Assembly (NCBI RefSeq): GCF_038397745.1
Contig: NZ_CP151636.1
Coordinates: forward strand, 248,001-312,000
Direction: 5' to 3'
Length of the DNA stretch: 64,000 bases
Source of the DNA: Microbacterium sp. LWH11-1.2
GTDB taxonomy: Bacteria; Actinomycetota; Actinomycetes; Actinomycetales; Microbacteriaceae
A program made the translations under genes and the position numbers. Under the pieces are notes generated by a model. That model was not told the origin of the DNA, did not search any database, and saw nothing but the letters and a program-made list of their open reading frames with translations. Position 1 is the stretch's first letter. Every line of letters begins with the position of its first letter. Below are positions 9,303-18,202 of this stretch, one piece after another.

Positions 9303-10397
9303 GTGTCGAAGCAGTCCTCACCGTGGCGAGCAGGTCCGGTCTCGACGTTCAACGCGCAACGCGAGGCCGAGCTCCGGTTGCGCGCCGAAGCGATGAAGGC
9401 ATCGCTGGCGGGACTCACAGGCGACGCGTTAGACACGGCGATCATGCAGACGCTCTTCGCCGGCCAGGCGGAGCAACCGGAGCCGTCGTTCATCCTGCTC
9501 GCCGGACAGGTCGGTTCCGGTGCAGGGCGTTGGATCCCCCGGCTCTTGCAGGCGCATGATGTCGGTGCGGTGCAGCTCTCGGCGGAAGAGCTGCAGGCGT
9601 TCCATCCGCGCTTTCTCGACGCCTCGTTCCGGTCATCCCCGGACGGGCAGCGCGAGCTCCCAGAGTCCGCAGCCCGCTGGCTGCAGGCCGCGCTGCGGCA
9701 CGGTCGCGAGCATCGGTACTCGATGTTGCTCGAAGGTGCTTTCGCGTCACCGGATGCCGCGTTGGCTGTGTCGCACCGATTCGCGCAGTCGGGCTACACC
9801 GTGCACGTCGCAGCCGTCGCCGCTCGCGCTGACGAGAGCCTACTCGCCAGCACCTCCACTGCACTGAGGCAGATGCGGGAACTTCAGGCCCCGCGCATCG
9901 TCTCTCCCCGCGAGCACGCAGCCACCCTCGAGGGAACCCGCGCCTTGATCGCAGCGTCCGAGATCGACCCGGCGGTGCATCGCGTGTCGGTGCTGGGACG
10001 CGATGGAGGCTTTGCGTTCAACGAGCAGCGCTCACCGAACGGTCAAGCGCTCGCGGGAGCGACTCGAGCATGGGAACTCGCCCAAGCTGAACGGATGACC
10101 ACTCTGGAGTCCGCCCAGTGGCTGGGAGAGCTGCGCCGGATTACCGAATTCGCGCAGGCGCTGCGCCATCTGCCGACGCCCATCCGCGAGGCACTGATCG
10201 ACCTGCACGAGATGGCGCTGCGCCGGGTAGTTCCCGAACTTCCTGTGCCGACGGGGTCGGAGGTTCAACGGCTCCAGGCGGGGCGGCACCGTGAAGCTCT
10301 TGCCGAGCTGACCCGCGGGTTCAATCGGCAACCGGGCCCGGACTCCGCGGCGCCGTCGATGCAGCCGACACCATCGACAGGGACTCTCGAACGCTGA
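9303..10397 (+). CDS. Zeta-toxin-like P-loop protein
   Basis: The GTG at 9303 is chosen because GAAGGAG lies 5 bases upstream (9291-9297); the frame is open further upstream but without a ribosome site. The 364-residue product has the zeta-toxin fold signature: FILLAGQVGSGAGRW (about 63-77), then SAEELQAFHPRF, then YSMLLEGAFASPDAAL. Zeta toxins phosphorylate UDP-N-acetylglucosamine and poison wall synthesis, neutralised by an epsilon antitoxin. Here the P-loop reads GQVGSGAG and lacks the usual GK[ST] lysine, and no epsilon-like gene is adjacent. The protein may therefore be an inactive or altered relative. Such degenerate zeta homologues are common as cargo on actinobacterial integrative elements. 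Confidence 0.7.
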   Translation: MSKQSSPWRAGPVSTFNAQREAELRLRAEAMKASLAGLTGDALDTAIMQTLFAGQAEQPEPSFILLAGQVGSGAGRWIPRLLQAHDVGAVQLSAEELQAFHPRFLDASFRSSPDGQRELPESAARWLQAALRHGREHRYSMLLEGAFASPDAALAVSHRFAQSGYTVHVAAVAARADESLLASTSTALRQMRELQAPRIVSPREHAATLEGTRALIAASEIDPAVHRVSVLGRDGGFAFNEQRSPNGQALAGATRAWELAQAERMTTLESAQWLGELRRITEFAQALRHLPTPIREALIDLHEMALRRVVPELPVPTGSEVQRLQAGRHREALAELTRGFNRQPGPDSAAPSMQPTPSTGTLER

Positions 10398-10443
10398 GTA
10401 CCCACCGCCCACCGGAGATGAAATCAATCCCGACAGCACGCTT

Positions 10444-10698
10444 CTACAATCCCAGTCGTCGTCCGAGAGCATCGATGAGGTCCGCCCTGAACCCCGCCCA
10501 TCGGATCTGCCCGTTCTCCGCCTCGACGATAGGGGCTTCGCAGTAACCGAGCTCGTCGACGAGGAACGCACGCACGACCGCGTTGTGCGCCTCATGCAAC
10601 TCCACAAGGTCGTAGCGGATGCCAAGCTCATCGAGCCGTTGACAGGTGAGTCGGCACCGTTGGCACGACGGCCATGTCGAGTAGACCGTCACGATCAT
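10444..10698 (-). CDS. NrdH/glutaredoxin-like thiol protein
   Basis: An 84-residue protein with the thioredoxin-fold start MIVTVYSTWPSCQRC. The redox motif is C12-Q-R-C15, followed by a helix and the cis-proline region EAPIV (about 55-59). Actinobacterial NrdH proteins donate electrons to class Ib ribonucleotide reductase, but no nrdE/F genes are nearby, so this copy is probably element cargo. The ATG at 10698 gives the standard N-terminus; a longer upstream frame would add a sequence unlike the family. It is divergent from the HTH gene at 10814. Confidence 0.75.
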   Translation of the reverse strand: MIVTVYSTWPSCQRCRLTCQRLDELGIRYDLVELHEAHNAVVRAFLVDELGYCEAPIVEAENGQIRWAGFRADLIDALGRRLGL

Positions 10699-10733
10699 GA
10701 TCCATCTTCCAATCTGCGCATCAGGAACAGTTA

Positions 10734-10764
10734 TTGACATATGTAGATGTCTTAGACGTACACT
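10734..10764 (+). promoter_or_regulatory. Candidate promoter for the HTH-xis-int unit
   Basis: A perfect -35 TTGACA (10734-10739) is followed 19 bases later by TACACT (10759-10764). The spacing is long. A short inverted repeat GTCT-t-AGAC (10749-10757) sits between the two boxes and may be an operator. The downstream HTH gene would be the obvious candidate repressor. Confidence 0.45.
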
Positions 10765-10813
10765 TGTCTCAGTGGTTCTGCGAATCTCCAGTGCGGTAAG
10801 GCAAACTGAGGGG

Positions 10814-11407
10814 GTGAAGGTCGACGTGAAGAATCTCGATGGCACGATGATGACGTGGCGATCCGCTACGCAGCCGGTCGGGTCCGCACTGCGCATCGCT
10901 CCGAAGTTCGTCGCATCCACCCGCGACGAGGCCACAGGGGTGCAGACCACGATCGAGGCACATTACAGCCATGACGAGGGACGCTACATCGTCGCCGCGA
11001 TCACCAACCGCGCGTTCCGCGACGACTTCGATCAGCAGGCTCTGCGCCGCACAGCATCCGTGGCAATCCTGCAAGCAGCAGTCCCCCAGTGCATCGCCGT
11101 CCGCCTCACTGACGAGGACGAGACGGGCTGGACCTCGATCGCAGATCTCACCTCGAGCGAGGGCAGGATCATCCCTCCATGGATGGCCGCAGCGGCGGTG
11201 AAGCGCGGCGGGAAGGACGAGCGCATGGAGGTCATCGAGATCATCTACGGCGCATCTGCCCTCGCCGGCATCCCGCCTGTGCGCGCGGTGCAGCTCGAGC
11301 TCGACATCCCGCACCGCACTGCCTCGGACTGGATCAAGAAGGCTCGCGACAACGGGCGCCTGGACGGGATGACATACAACGTCGGCCGCCAGGCAGATGG
11401 TCAATAG
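10814..11407 (+). CDS. HTH protein upstream of excisionase
   Basis: About 197 residues if started at GTG 10814; GTG 10826 is also possible, with GAAGG five bases upstream. The middle is a mixed alpha/beta region without recognisable motifs (TTIEAHYSHDEGRYIVAAITN and PQCIAVRLTDED). The C-terminus (about residues 155-190) holds a helix-turn-helix-like stretch, LELDIPHRTASDWIKKAR. It overlaps the next gene by 11 bases, and that gene overlaps the integrase, so the three form one unit. A role in controlling excision or integration of the element is inferred from position only. Confidence 0.5.
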   Translation: MKVDVKNLDGTMMTWRSATQPVGSALRIAPKFVASTRDEATGVQTTIEAHYSHDEGRYIVAAITNRAFRDDFDQQALRRTASVAILQAAVPQCIAVRLTDEDETGWTSIADLTSSEGRIIPPWMAAAAVKRGGKDERMEVIEIIYGASALAGIPPVRAVQLELDIPHRTASDWIKKARDNGRLDGMTYNVGRQADGQ

Positions 11408-11657
11408 GCAGCGCACATCCCTCGTTGACATAGCGGATACCGACACCCTCGGGCAGGCTGGATCAGAACGCCGTTCTGCATTGCCTCCCCTCTTCTATTC
11501 CGAAGAGGAAGCGGCACAACTTCTAGGCATCCATCGGACCACGCTCCGAACTCTCGCGGTCCATGGTTGCTCCCCGGTTCCCCCGGTTCAGATCACAGAG
11601 CATAAGCGGATCTACCGCCGCATTGACGTCGAGCGCCTCGCAGGAGTCGCGCCATGA
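11397..11657 (+). CDS. xis: Excisionase-like DNA-binding protein
   Basis: An 86-residue protein with a MerR-type winged helix of the excisionase kind: YSEEEAAQLLGIHRTTLRTLAVHG (about 34-57) followed by the wing KRIYRRIDVERLAG. Its stop overlaps the integrase start by four bases (ATGA, 11654-11657), a typical xis-int coupling. It probably bends the attachment site to favour excision. The start is an ATG inside the preceding gene. Confidence 0.75.
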   Translation: MVNRQRTSLVDIADTDTLGQAGSERRSALPPLFYSEEEAAQLLGIHRTTLRTLAVHGCSPVPPVQITEHKRIYRRIDVERLAGVAP

Positions 11658-12805
11658 GCATCGAGACGCGGCGAACGAAAGCAGGCAAGCCACGGTATCT
11701 AGCACGCGTCAAAGTCGGCGAAGTTCAGGTCGCCACGAAGACCTTCAGGCGAAAGAGCGATGCTGAGGCCTGGGAACGCGAGCAGAAGCACCTTCTGGCC
11801 ACCGGGCGTCCCCTGCCGTCCACTAAGACGGTGACACTCAGCGAGCTCGTCGCCATGTTCAAGAAGGCGCGTGCGAAGGGCAACCCACACACCATCGATA
11901 CCGACAACAACAACCTTGCGGCGCTGCCGAAGCGTCTGCTCGTGCGCCCCGTCTCGTCGATCCAGCCTGATGAGATCCGTGAGCACCTCATCTCCGAGCT
12001 TCGATCTGGCAAAGCGCCATCGACCGTCGCGCGAGCTAGAACGACATTCGGTGCGCTGTTCACCTACGCAGCAGAGCAAGATCTCCTTCGACAAGCGCAC
12101 CCTGTGCGATCGATGAAGAAGATCCCTGAGCTCGGTACGGCCGCTCAACGGTCACTGAGCCTCAGCGAGATACCGACGCCGAAGCAAGTCAAGTCGGCAA
12201 TCGACGCACTGCGTGAACGCCGCTCGGACATCGCCGATGTGTTCGAGTTCATGGCGTTGACGGGCGTCCGCTGGGGAGAAGCACGAGCGATCCGCGTGAG
12301 CTGGCTCAGCGATCACGGCCTTCCTCAGCTGGACGTGACCCGATCGCACTCCGACAGGTACGACGAGAAGTCCCCGAAGTCTTGGCGCGGAACCCGATCA
12401 GTCCCTCTGTCACCGCGCGGACTCGAGATCTTCCAGGCCCACGCGGCAGGAAAGGCAAGGACCGACTATCTCTTCACGAACCAATTCGGCGGCCAGCTTA
12501 AGGTTGGGGTCGCACGTAAGTTCCCACTCGGCTTCCGCCGCCATGCCCTCCGTCACTACGCCGCGTCGACGTGGTTGCGCCTCGGCACCCCCATCAACGA
12601 AGTCGCCGAGTACCTCGGCGATGATCCGCGCACTGTCTTGACGACGTACGCACATGTCCTCGGCGAGGGCCAGCGACGAGATTTCGCTAGCCGACTCGCC
12701 ACCGCCGAGACCGAATCTCCTCGGCCCGTACACTCCACGTACACATTCGGCTCAGAATCGCCAGCAATGCACCCGAATCGCGATGGATCAGGGTTCGGAA
12801 TCTAG
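11654..12805 (+). CDS. int: Tyrosine site-specific integrase
   Basis: A 383-residue phage-type integrase with an N-terminal arm-binding region (about 1-60), a SAM-like core-binding domain (about 62-150) and a catalytic domain (about 170-345). Visible catalytic residues are R206 (TGVRWGEAR), the HALRH box (H297, R300) and the nucleophile Y332 (TTYAHVL). The usual His of the LGH motif is Asp (LGDD, D323). The gene ends 22 bases before the 3' end of tRNA-Ser(GCU), so the element integrated into the tRNA 3' half. The C-terminal tail after residue 345 is unstructured and rich in Ser/Pro. Confidence 0.92.
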   Translation: MSIETRRTKAGKPRYLARVKVGEVQVATKTFRRKSDAEAWEREQKHLLATGRPLPSTKTVTLSELVAMFKKARAKGNPHTIDTDNNNLAALPKRLLVRPVSSIQPDEIREHLISELRSGKAPSTVARARTTFGALFTYAAEQDLLRQAHPVRSMKKIPELGTAAQRSLSLSEIPTPKQVKSAIDALRERRSDIADVFEFMALTGVRWGEARAIRVSWLSDHGLPQLDVTRSHSDRYDEKSPKSWRGTRSVPLSPRGLEIFQAHAAGKARTDYLFTNQFGGQLKVGVARKFPLGFRRHALRHYAASTWLRLGTPINEVAEYLGDDPRTVLTTYAHVLGEGQRRDFASRLATAETESPRPVHSTYTFGSESPAMHPNRDGSGFGI

Positions 12806-12827
12806 CCCCTGATCAGGACTTCTACTG

Positions 12828-12870
12828 CGGAGACGAGGGGATTTGAACCCCTGGTCCCCGTGAGGGGACT
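12828..12870. other. Probable attachment site (tRNA 3' half)
   Basis: The integrase gene ends 22 bases from the tRNA 3' end, so the att core is expected within the T-arm and acceptor sequence of tRNA-Ser(GCU). I searched the left 12.8 kb by eye for a second copy of the T-arm/acceptor sequence and saw none, so the other att copy must lie beyond position 1. The exact core is unknown. Confidence 0.5.
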
Positions 12871-12916
12871 CCACCTTAGCAGGGTGGTGCACTCGGCCGG
12901 ACTATGCGACGTCTCC
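12828..12916 (-). tRNA. tRNA-Ser (anticodon GCU)
   Basis: An 89-base cloverleaf on the minus strand. The 7-bp acceptor stem pairs GGAGACG with CGTCTCC and is followed by discriminator G. The anticodon loop reads CTGCTAA, and a long GC-rich variable arm marks it as class II (serine). A TPsiC arm with GGTTCAAATCC is present. CCA is not encoded. The integrase gene lies directly at its 3' side. Confidence 0.95.
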
Positions 12917-13002
12917 AGGCATCCGACCCGAAAGCACGGATGCACCTAGCCATCATAACGGGTCGGATGGGCAGGCACGAACCGAGCGGATGAGCGCCGC
13001 CG

Positions 13003-13731
13003 TCAGGCGCCGAGGAGACGCGTGGTCGCGGTCGACATGTGGATCGCCATGGCCGATGCCGCGGCATCCGGATCGCCGGCGCGGACGGCATCCAGCACGG
13101 CGCCGTGCTCGGCGACGGCCTGCTCGGCGTGCGCGGGGTCGTGCACGGCACGGTCGGCGTAGACCTGCAGCAGCGATCGCACGACGTGCACGTGATCGGT
13201 CAGCGTCTCGTTCCCCGCCGCCTCGGCGAGCGCGTGGTGGAAGTCGAGGTCGGCGCGGGCGAAGGTGGCGAGGTCGTCGATGCTCGCCCGCATCCGCTCG
13301 ACGCTCTTCTCGAGTCGCTCGATGATCGCGGCGTCGGCTCGGGCCGCGGCCAGGCGCGCGACGAAGATCTCGAGGCCCTCGCGCAGCTCCAGCAGCTGGG
13401 CGGTGTTGCGCTCGCCGATCAGCAGGCCCCAGCGCAGAGTCTGCGGCAGCAGCTCGCTCGCCGCTCCCCGGAGGTAGGTGCCGGAGCCGGGGCGGACATC
13501 GACGATCCCCAGCAATTCCAGGGCGGCGAGCGCCTCGCGCACGGCGGATCGACCGACGCCGAGCGATGCCGACAGCTGGCGCTCCGGAGGCAGGCGCGTG
13601 CCAGGGGCGATGGATCCGCCGGTGAAGAGATCGAGCAGCCGACGGGCCACCTCCGACACCGGCGTGCCCGAGGGGATCGCGGTCAGCGCAGCGGCGATGT
13701 CGTCGACGGGTTCACCGGGAAACGCGGGCAT
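13003..13731 (-). CDS. FadR-subfamily GntR regulator
   Basis: A 242-residue regulator. The winged HTH (about 25-90) contains LPPERQLSASLGVGRSAVREALAALELLGIVDVRPGSGTYLR, quoted here in parts: the PERQL turn, the GRSAVREAL recognition helix and the GSGTYL wing. The C-terminal FCD domain (about 105-235) is all-helical with a likely metal site (D in DLDFHHALA; H in VAEHGAVLDAV; H in AIHMSTATTRLL). FCD proteins sense small organic acids. It is divergent from the MFS transporter operon, so apionate or a downstream acid is the natural candidate ligand. The ATG at 13731 is preferred over an upstream TTG. Confidence 0.85.
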   Translation of the reverse strand: MPAFPGEPVDDIAAALTAIPSGTPVSEVARRLLDLFTGGSIAPGTRLPPERQLSASLGVGRSAVREALAALELLGIVDVRPGSGTYLRGAASELLPQTLRWGLLIGERNTAQLLELREGLEIFVARLAAARADAAIIERLEKSVERMRASIDDLATFARADLDFHHALAEAAGNETLTDHVHVVRSLLQVYADRAVHDPAHAEQAVAEHGAVLDAVRAGDPDAAASAMAIHMSTATTRLLGA

Positions 13732-13769
13732 GCTTGCCAACCTACCGTCACCGAAATACCACGAGCGAC

Positions 13770-13798
13770 TTGAAATTGGTCAACCGGTTGTGCAGTAT
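13770..13798 (+). promoter_or_regulatory. Promoter with FadR-type operator, apionate operon
   Basis: TTGAAA (13770-13775) and CAGTAT (13793-13798) are 17 bases apart. The spacer contains a perfect 10-bp palindrome, CAACCGGTTG (13781-13790). A regulator bound there would block polymerase. The divergent FadR-type gene is the likely owner. Confidence 0.55.
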
Positions 13799-13853
13799 GG
13801 ATGATGCGCACCGGACGAAACCCTGCGCGATCACCGTCGATACAGGAGTCACC

Positions 13854-15212
13854 GTGGACACCACCCAGACCGAAACGCCTGTCGCGAAGTCCGCGATCCG
13901 CAAGGTCTCGATACGCCTCGTACCGTTCGTGGCACTGATGTTCTTCATCAACTACCTCGACCGGACGGCGATCGGATTCGCCTCTCCCAACGGGATGAAC
14001 GACGACCTCGCCCTGAGCGCCGCGCAGTTCGGCTTCGCCTCGGGGGTCTTCTTCATCGGCTACATCCTGCTGGAGGTGCCGTCGAACCTCGCTCTGCACA
14101 AGTTCGGGGCGCGCCGCTGGCTCGCCCGCATCATGGTCAGCTGGGGCATCGTCGCCCTCCTCTTCACCTGGGTGCAGAACTTCGAGCAGCTCGTCGTGCT
14201 CCGCTTCCTCCTCGGCGTCGCCGAGGCCGGCTTCTTCCCGGGCGCGATCCTCTTCCTCAGCCTCTGGGTGCCGTCGCAGTACCGCGGTCGCATCCTCATG
14301 CTCTTCTACCTGGCTCAGCCGCTGACGACCGTCATCGGCGCCCCGCTCGCCGGAGCCCTCATCCAGCAGCACGGGGTCTTCTTCGGCCTCGAGGGCTGGC
14401 GCTTCATGTTCATGGGCGTCGCGATCCCCGCGATCGTCGTCGGCGTCATCGCCTGGTTCTACCTGAAGGACAAGCCCTCCGACGCGAAGTGGCTCACCCT
14501 CGAGGAGCAGACCTGGCTCACCTCGGCCCTCGAGGCCGAGCGCAAGACGACCGCCGCGAGCCAGAAGCACGTCTCCGTGCGCTTCGCCTTCTCCAGCGGA
14601 CGCGTCTGGATGCTGTCGTTCATCTACTTCGGCTTCATCTACGGCCTCTACGCGCTGGCGTTCTTCCTGCCCACGATCATCGAGGGCTTCCAGACGGCGA
14701 CCGGCGGCACGTTCGACGTGCTGCAGAAGGGCCTCATCACCGCGATCCCGTACCTCCCCGCCGCCATCGTGATGTACTTCTGGTCGCGTGACGCCGGCAA
14801 GCGCGGCCTGAAGACCTGGCACATCGCGATCCCCGCGGTCGCCGGTGCGGTCTCCATCCCGCTGGCGCTGTTCACCGGATCCCCCGTGGCGACCATCGCG
14901 GTCATCACGGTCACCGCCTGCGCGATCTTCGCGGCCCTGCCGAACTTCTGGACGCTCCCGACGCAGTTCCTCACCGGCGTCGCGGCGGCCGCAGGCGTGG
15001 CGCTGATCAACACGATCGGCAACCTCGCCGGCTTCAGCGCCCCGTACATCACCGGCGCCGTGCACGACTGGACCGGCGGCTACCAGGTGCCGATGTTCAT
15101 CGTCGGCGGGTTCATGCTGCTCTCGGCCGTGCTGATGGTGATCCTCGCCCGTCGGAGCCGCGTGCTCCCCGGCGCCACCGCCCCCGCACCCGCCGTGGAG
15201 GAGACGCGATGA
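13854..15212 (+). CDS. MFS transporter, anion:cation symporter family
   Basis: The GTG at 13854 is chosen for the AGGAG six bases upstream (13843-13847). The 452-residue membrane protein has about 12 hydrophobic helices. The family-typical first segment is FINYLDRTAIGFA, and the loop motif after helix 2 contains KFGARRWLAR. ACS-family carriers import organic acids such as hexuronates, glucarate, tartrate and phthalate. It overlaps the next gene by four bases and leads an operon for apionate catabolism, so an aldonic acid such as D-apionate is the inferred substrate. Confidence 0.85.
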   Translation: MDTTQTETPVAKSAIRKVSIRLVPFVALMFFINYLDRTAIGFASPNGMNDDLALSAAQFGFASGVFFIGYILLEVPSNLALHKFGARRWLARIMVSWGIVALLFTWVQNFEQLVVLRFLLGVAEAGFFPGAILFLSLWVPSQYRGRILMLFYLAQPLTTVIGAPLAGALIQQHGVFFGLEGWRFMFMGVAIPAIVVGVIAWFYLKDKPSDAKWLTLEEQTWLTSALEAERKTTAASQKHVSVRFAFSSGRVWMLSFIYFGFIYGLYALAFFLPTIIEGFQTATGGTFDVLQKGLITAIPYLPAAIVMYFWSRDAGKRGLKTWHIAIPAVAGAVSIPLALFTGSPVATIAVITVTACAIFAALPNFWTLPTQFLTGVAAAAGVALINTIGNLAGFSAPYITGAVHDWTGGYQVPMFIVGGFMLLSAVLMVILARRSRVLPGATAPAPAVEETR

Positions 15213-16948
15213 CCAGGCTCTGGAACGACCCCGCCGACTTCGCGGACGAGATGATCGCGGGCTTCATCGCCGCGAACGAGCGCTCGGTGCGCGGGGTCCC
15301 CGGCGGAGTCGTACGCAGCACGGTCGTCCCCGAGGGCCAGGTCGCCGTCGTGATCGGCGGCGGCTCCGGCCACTACCCTGCCTTCGGCGGACTCGTCGGC
15401 CAGGGTCTCGCCCACGGCGCCGTGATGGGCAACCTGTTCGCGTCGCCCTCCGCCCAGCAGGTGCACACGGTGGCGAAGGCCGCGAACCGCGGTGCGGGAG
15501 TCTTCCTCAGCTACGGCAACTACGCCGGGGACGTGCTGAACTTCGACGCCGCACAGGAGAAACTCCGCGCTGAGGGGATCGCCTGCGAGACGGTCACCGT
15601 CACGGATGACATCTTCAGCGCCTCGGTCGACGAGAAGCACAAGCGCCGTGGCATCGCCGGCGACCTGACGGTGTTCCGCACCGCGGCCGCCGCCGCCGAG
15701 GCCGGCTACGACCTCGCCGGCGTCACCCGCGTCGCGACTCTCGCGAACGAGCGCACACGCTCCTTCGGCGTCGCCTTCTCCGGATGCACGCTCCCCGGTG
15801 CCCCCGAGCCGCTGTTCACGGTCCCCGCCGGGCGGATGGCGATCGGCCTCGGCATCCACGGCGAGCCCGGCATCGAGGAGACCGACATCCCGTCGGCCGA
15901 CGGCCTGGCCGAGCTCCTCGTCAGCCGACTGCTCGACGAGGTTCCCGCGGGTGTCGAGACCTCCGGCGCGCGCGTCGTCCCGATCCTCAACGGCCTGGGT
16001 TCGCTCAAGTACGAGGAGATGTTCGTCGTCTACCGGCGCATCGCGCAGCTGCTCGCGGATGCCGGTCTCGTCCTGGTCGACCCGCACGTCGGCGAGTACT
16101 GCACGAGCTTCGACATGGCCGGCACCTCGCTCACCCTGTTCTGGCTGGACGACGAGCTCGAGCAGCTCTGGGACACCCCCGTCGACACCCCCGCCTATCG
16201 CCGGGGCTCGGTGATCGCCGCCGCGCGCGCTGAGATCGTCGAAGCGGATGCCGTCGCCGCCGTCGCCGTCGAACCCGGCGACGAGGAGTCCGTGGCCGTC
16301 GCCTCCGTCGTGCAGGCCGCCGTGCAGCGCATCGCGGACACGGTCGACGAGCACGTCGAGGAGTTCGGCCGCATCGACTCCATCGCCGGCGACGGTGACC
16401 ACGGCATCGGCATGCAGCGCGGCTCGCACGCGGCCCTCGCCGCCGCCACGGCCGCCGCTCGGGCGGGGGCGGGTGCGGCGACGACGCTCTCGCAGGCCGC
16501 CGATGCCTGGGCCGACCGGGCGGGTGGCACCTCCGGCGCACTGTGGGGCGTCATCCTGAACGCGATCGCGGCACGCCTCGGCGATGCCGGACGACCGGAT
16601 GCCGCCGCGGTCGCGACCGGCGTCGCCGCGGGCGCCCGCGGAGTGATGGAGTACGGCAAGGCGGAGGTCGGCGACAAGACGCTCGTCGATGCCCTCGTCC
16701 CCTTCAGCAGCACCCTCACCTCTGCGACCGACGGAGGAGCCTCCTTCGTCGACGCGTGGCGGACCGCCGCGGATGCCGCCACGCGCGCGGCCGCCGCCAC
16801 GGCCGACCTGCTCCCCCGCATGGGCCGCGCCCGCACCCACGGTCAGAACAGCGTGGGAACCCCCGACCCCGGCGCGCACTCGCTCGCGCTGATCGTGACG
16901 GCCGTCGGCGACGTGTTCGCCGACCTCGAAAGGAACCGCAATGACTGA
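15209..16948 (+). CDS. DhaK-DhaL fusion kinase, probable L-erythrulose kinase
   Basis: A 579-residue ATP-dependent dihydroxyacetone-kinase-family enzyme. The DhaK domain (about 1-335) has the GGGSGHYPA loop (H55) and the substrate-binding histidine H217 in GIHGEPGIE. The DhaL domain (about 365-575) has the Mg-ATP motif GDGDHGIGM (394-402). Members that phosphorylate L-erythrulose occur beside RpiB- and TPI-like isomerases, as here, and yield L-erythrulose 1-phosphate. It overlaps the MFS gene by 4 bases and the RpiB-like gene by 8. Glycerone kinase activity is the alternative, but the neighbours argue for the C4 substrate. Confidence 0.8.
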   Translation: MTRLWNDPADFADEMIAGFIAANERSVRGVPGGVVRSTVVPEGQVAVVIGGGSGHYPAFGGLVGQGLAHGAVMGNLFASPSAQQVHTVAKAANRGAGVFLSYGNYAGDVLNFDAAQEKLRAEGIACETVTVTDDIFSASVDEKHKRRGIAGDLTVFRTAAAAAEAGYDLAGVTRVATLANERTRSFGVAFSGCTLPGAPEPLFTVPAGRMAIGLGIHGEPGIEETDIPSADGLAELLVSRLLDEVPAGVETSGARVVPILNGLGSLKYEEMFVVYRRIAQLLADAGLVLVDPHVGEYCTSFDMAGTSLTLFWLDDELEQLWDTPVDTPAYRRGSVIAAARAEIVEADAVAAVAVEPGDEESVAVASVVQAAVQRIADTVDEHVEEFGRIDSIAGDGDHGIGMQRGSHAALAAATAAARAGAGAATTLSQAADAWADRAGGTSGALWGVILNAIAARLGDAGRPDAAAVATGVAAGARGVMEYGKAEVGDKTLVDALVPFSSTLTSATDGGASFVDAWRTAADAATRAAAATADLLPRMGRARTHGQNSVGTPDPGAHSLALIVTAVGDVFADLERNRND

Positions 16949-17411
16949 CACCCTCCGCCTCGTGATCGGCAGCGACGACGCCGGTTTCGACTACAAGGAG
17001 ATCCTCAAGAAGGACCTCGAGGAGAACGGCATCGTCGCGAGCGTCGTCGACGTGGGAGTGGATGCCGACGGGCACACCGCGTATCCGCGCGTCGCGATCG
17101 CCGCCGCCGAGCTCGTCGCTGCGGGCGAGGCCGACCGCGCCCTCCTGATCTGCGGCACCGGTCTCGGCGTCGCGATCGCCGCCAACAAGGTCCCCGGCAT
17201 CCGCGCCGTCACCGCCCACGACTCGTTCTCGGTCGAGCGCGGCGTGCTCTCCAACGACGCGCAGATCCTCACGATGGGTCAGCGCGTCGTCGGCATCGAG
17301 CTCGCCCGCCGTCTCGTGCGCGAGTGGCTGACCTACCGCTTCGACCCGAGCAGCGCCTCGGCCGAGAAGGTCGCGGTCATCGGCGAATACGAGTCCACCG
17401 GATCCTGCTGA
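16941..17411 (+). CDS. RpiB-like C4 sugar-phosphate isomerase
   Basis: A 156-residue member of the RpiB/LacA/LacB family, with [12 protein letters not shown] near the start, the anion-hole motif [19 protein letters not shown] (about 71-89) and AHDSFS. In erythritol and apionate pathways a paralogue of RpiB converts D-erythrulose 4-phosphate to D-erythrose 4-phosphate. The operon makes that assignment more likely than ribose-5-phosphate isomerase. Its stop overlaps the next start (TGATG). Confidence 0.75.
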   Translation: MTDTLRLVIGSDDAGFDYKEILKKDLEENGIVASVVDVGVDADGHTAYPRVAIAAAELVAAGEADRALLICGTGLGVAIAANKVPGIRAVTAHDSFSVERGVLSNDAQILTMGQRVVGIELARRLVREWLTYRFDPSSASAEKVAVIGEYESTGSC

Positions 17412-18202
17412 TGACGAAGGTGACGGTCGGTGTGAGCCTGAAGATGTACTTCGGTCATCAGCAGGCGGCGACATGGTTCGACGCGGTCGCCGCGCGAGTC
17501 CGCGCGCACGAGGCCGTGCGATCGGCCACGGTCGAGCTCTTCATCACGCCGACATTCCTCCAGGTGCTCCCGGCGATCGCCGCCTTCGACGGAACCCCGG
17601 TGCGGATCGGCGGACAGGACGTCGCCGCGGCAGACGGGGGCGCCTACACCGGAGAGGTGGCGGCGTCCGAGCTCGCCGACGTCGGCGCGACGATCGCCGA
17701 GATCGGGCACGCCGAGCGCCGCCGGCTGTTCGCGGAGACCGACGAGATTGTGGCACAGAAGACCGCCGCCGCCCTGCGCGCAGGCCTCACCCCTCTCCTG
17801 TGCATCGGCGAGACCTCGCATCAGGATCCTGCGGATGCCGCCGAGGTCGCCGTCGCCCAGCTGCGCGCCGCCCTCGCCGATGCCCCGGCCGGCGCCGTGA
17901 TCGTCGCGTACGAGCCCGTCTGGGCCATCGGCGCACCCGAGCCGGCTCCGCACTCCCACATCCGTGTCGTCGCGGCCGCCCTGCGCGCCGCGCTCGATGG
18001 CGATGCCGATCGCGCGGACTCCACCGTCATCTACGGCGGAGCGGCCGGCCCCGGCCTTCTCACCGCGCTCGGCGACGACGTCGACGGTGTCTTCCTCGGC
18101 CGGTTCGCCCACGATCCCGACGCCCTCGTCGCCGTGCTCGATGAGGCGGCGGAGTTGGCGGCCCTTCGACAGGCTCAGGGACCCACGGGAGGTGCGGCGT
18201 GA
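17411..18202 (+). CDS. Triose-phosphate-isomerase-like L-erythrulose-1-phosphate isomerase
   Basis: A 263-residue TIM-barrel protein related to TpiA. The active-site residues are present: Lys in GVSLKMYFG (K11), His in EIGHAERR (about 97) and Glu in YEPVWAIG (about 160). It is diverged from housekeeping TpiA (SLKMYFG replaces the usual NWKM). In erythritol/apionate loci such paralogues convert L-erythrulose 1-phosphate to D-erythrulose 4-phosphate. The ATG at 17411 follows the RpiB-like stop with a one-base overlap; upstream in-frame sequence is only the end of that gene. Confidence 0.78.
   Translation: MTKVTVGVSLKMYFGHQQAATWFDAVAARVRAHEAVRSATVELFITPTFLQVLPAIAAFDGTPVRIGGQDVAAADGGAYTGEVAASELADVGATIAEIGHAERRRLFAETDEIVAQKTAAALRAGLTPLLCIGETSHQDPADAAEVAVAQLRAALADAPAGAVIVAYEPVWAIGAPEPAPHSHIRVVAAALRAALDGDADRADSTVIYGGAAGPGLLTALGDDVDGVFLGRFAHDPDALVAVLDEAAELAALRQAQGPTGGAA

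Noticed and set aside
1..12800. Second att copy within the window
   Set aside because: No repeat of the tRNA-Ser T-arm/acceptor sequence was seen to the left of the integrase.
12808..12817. Palindrome CCTGATCAGG between int and the tRNA
   Set aside because: It is short and lacks a T-run; could be part of an integrase site or a weak terminator, but not enough to call.
17411..18202. Housekeeping triose-phosphate isomerase
   Set aside because: The active site is present but the sequence diverges from housekeeping TpiA and the operon handles C4 sugars.
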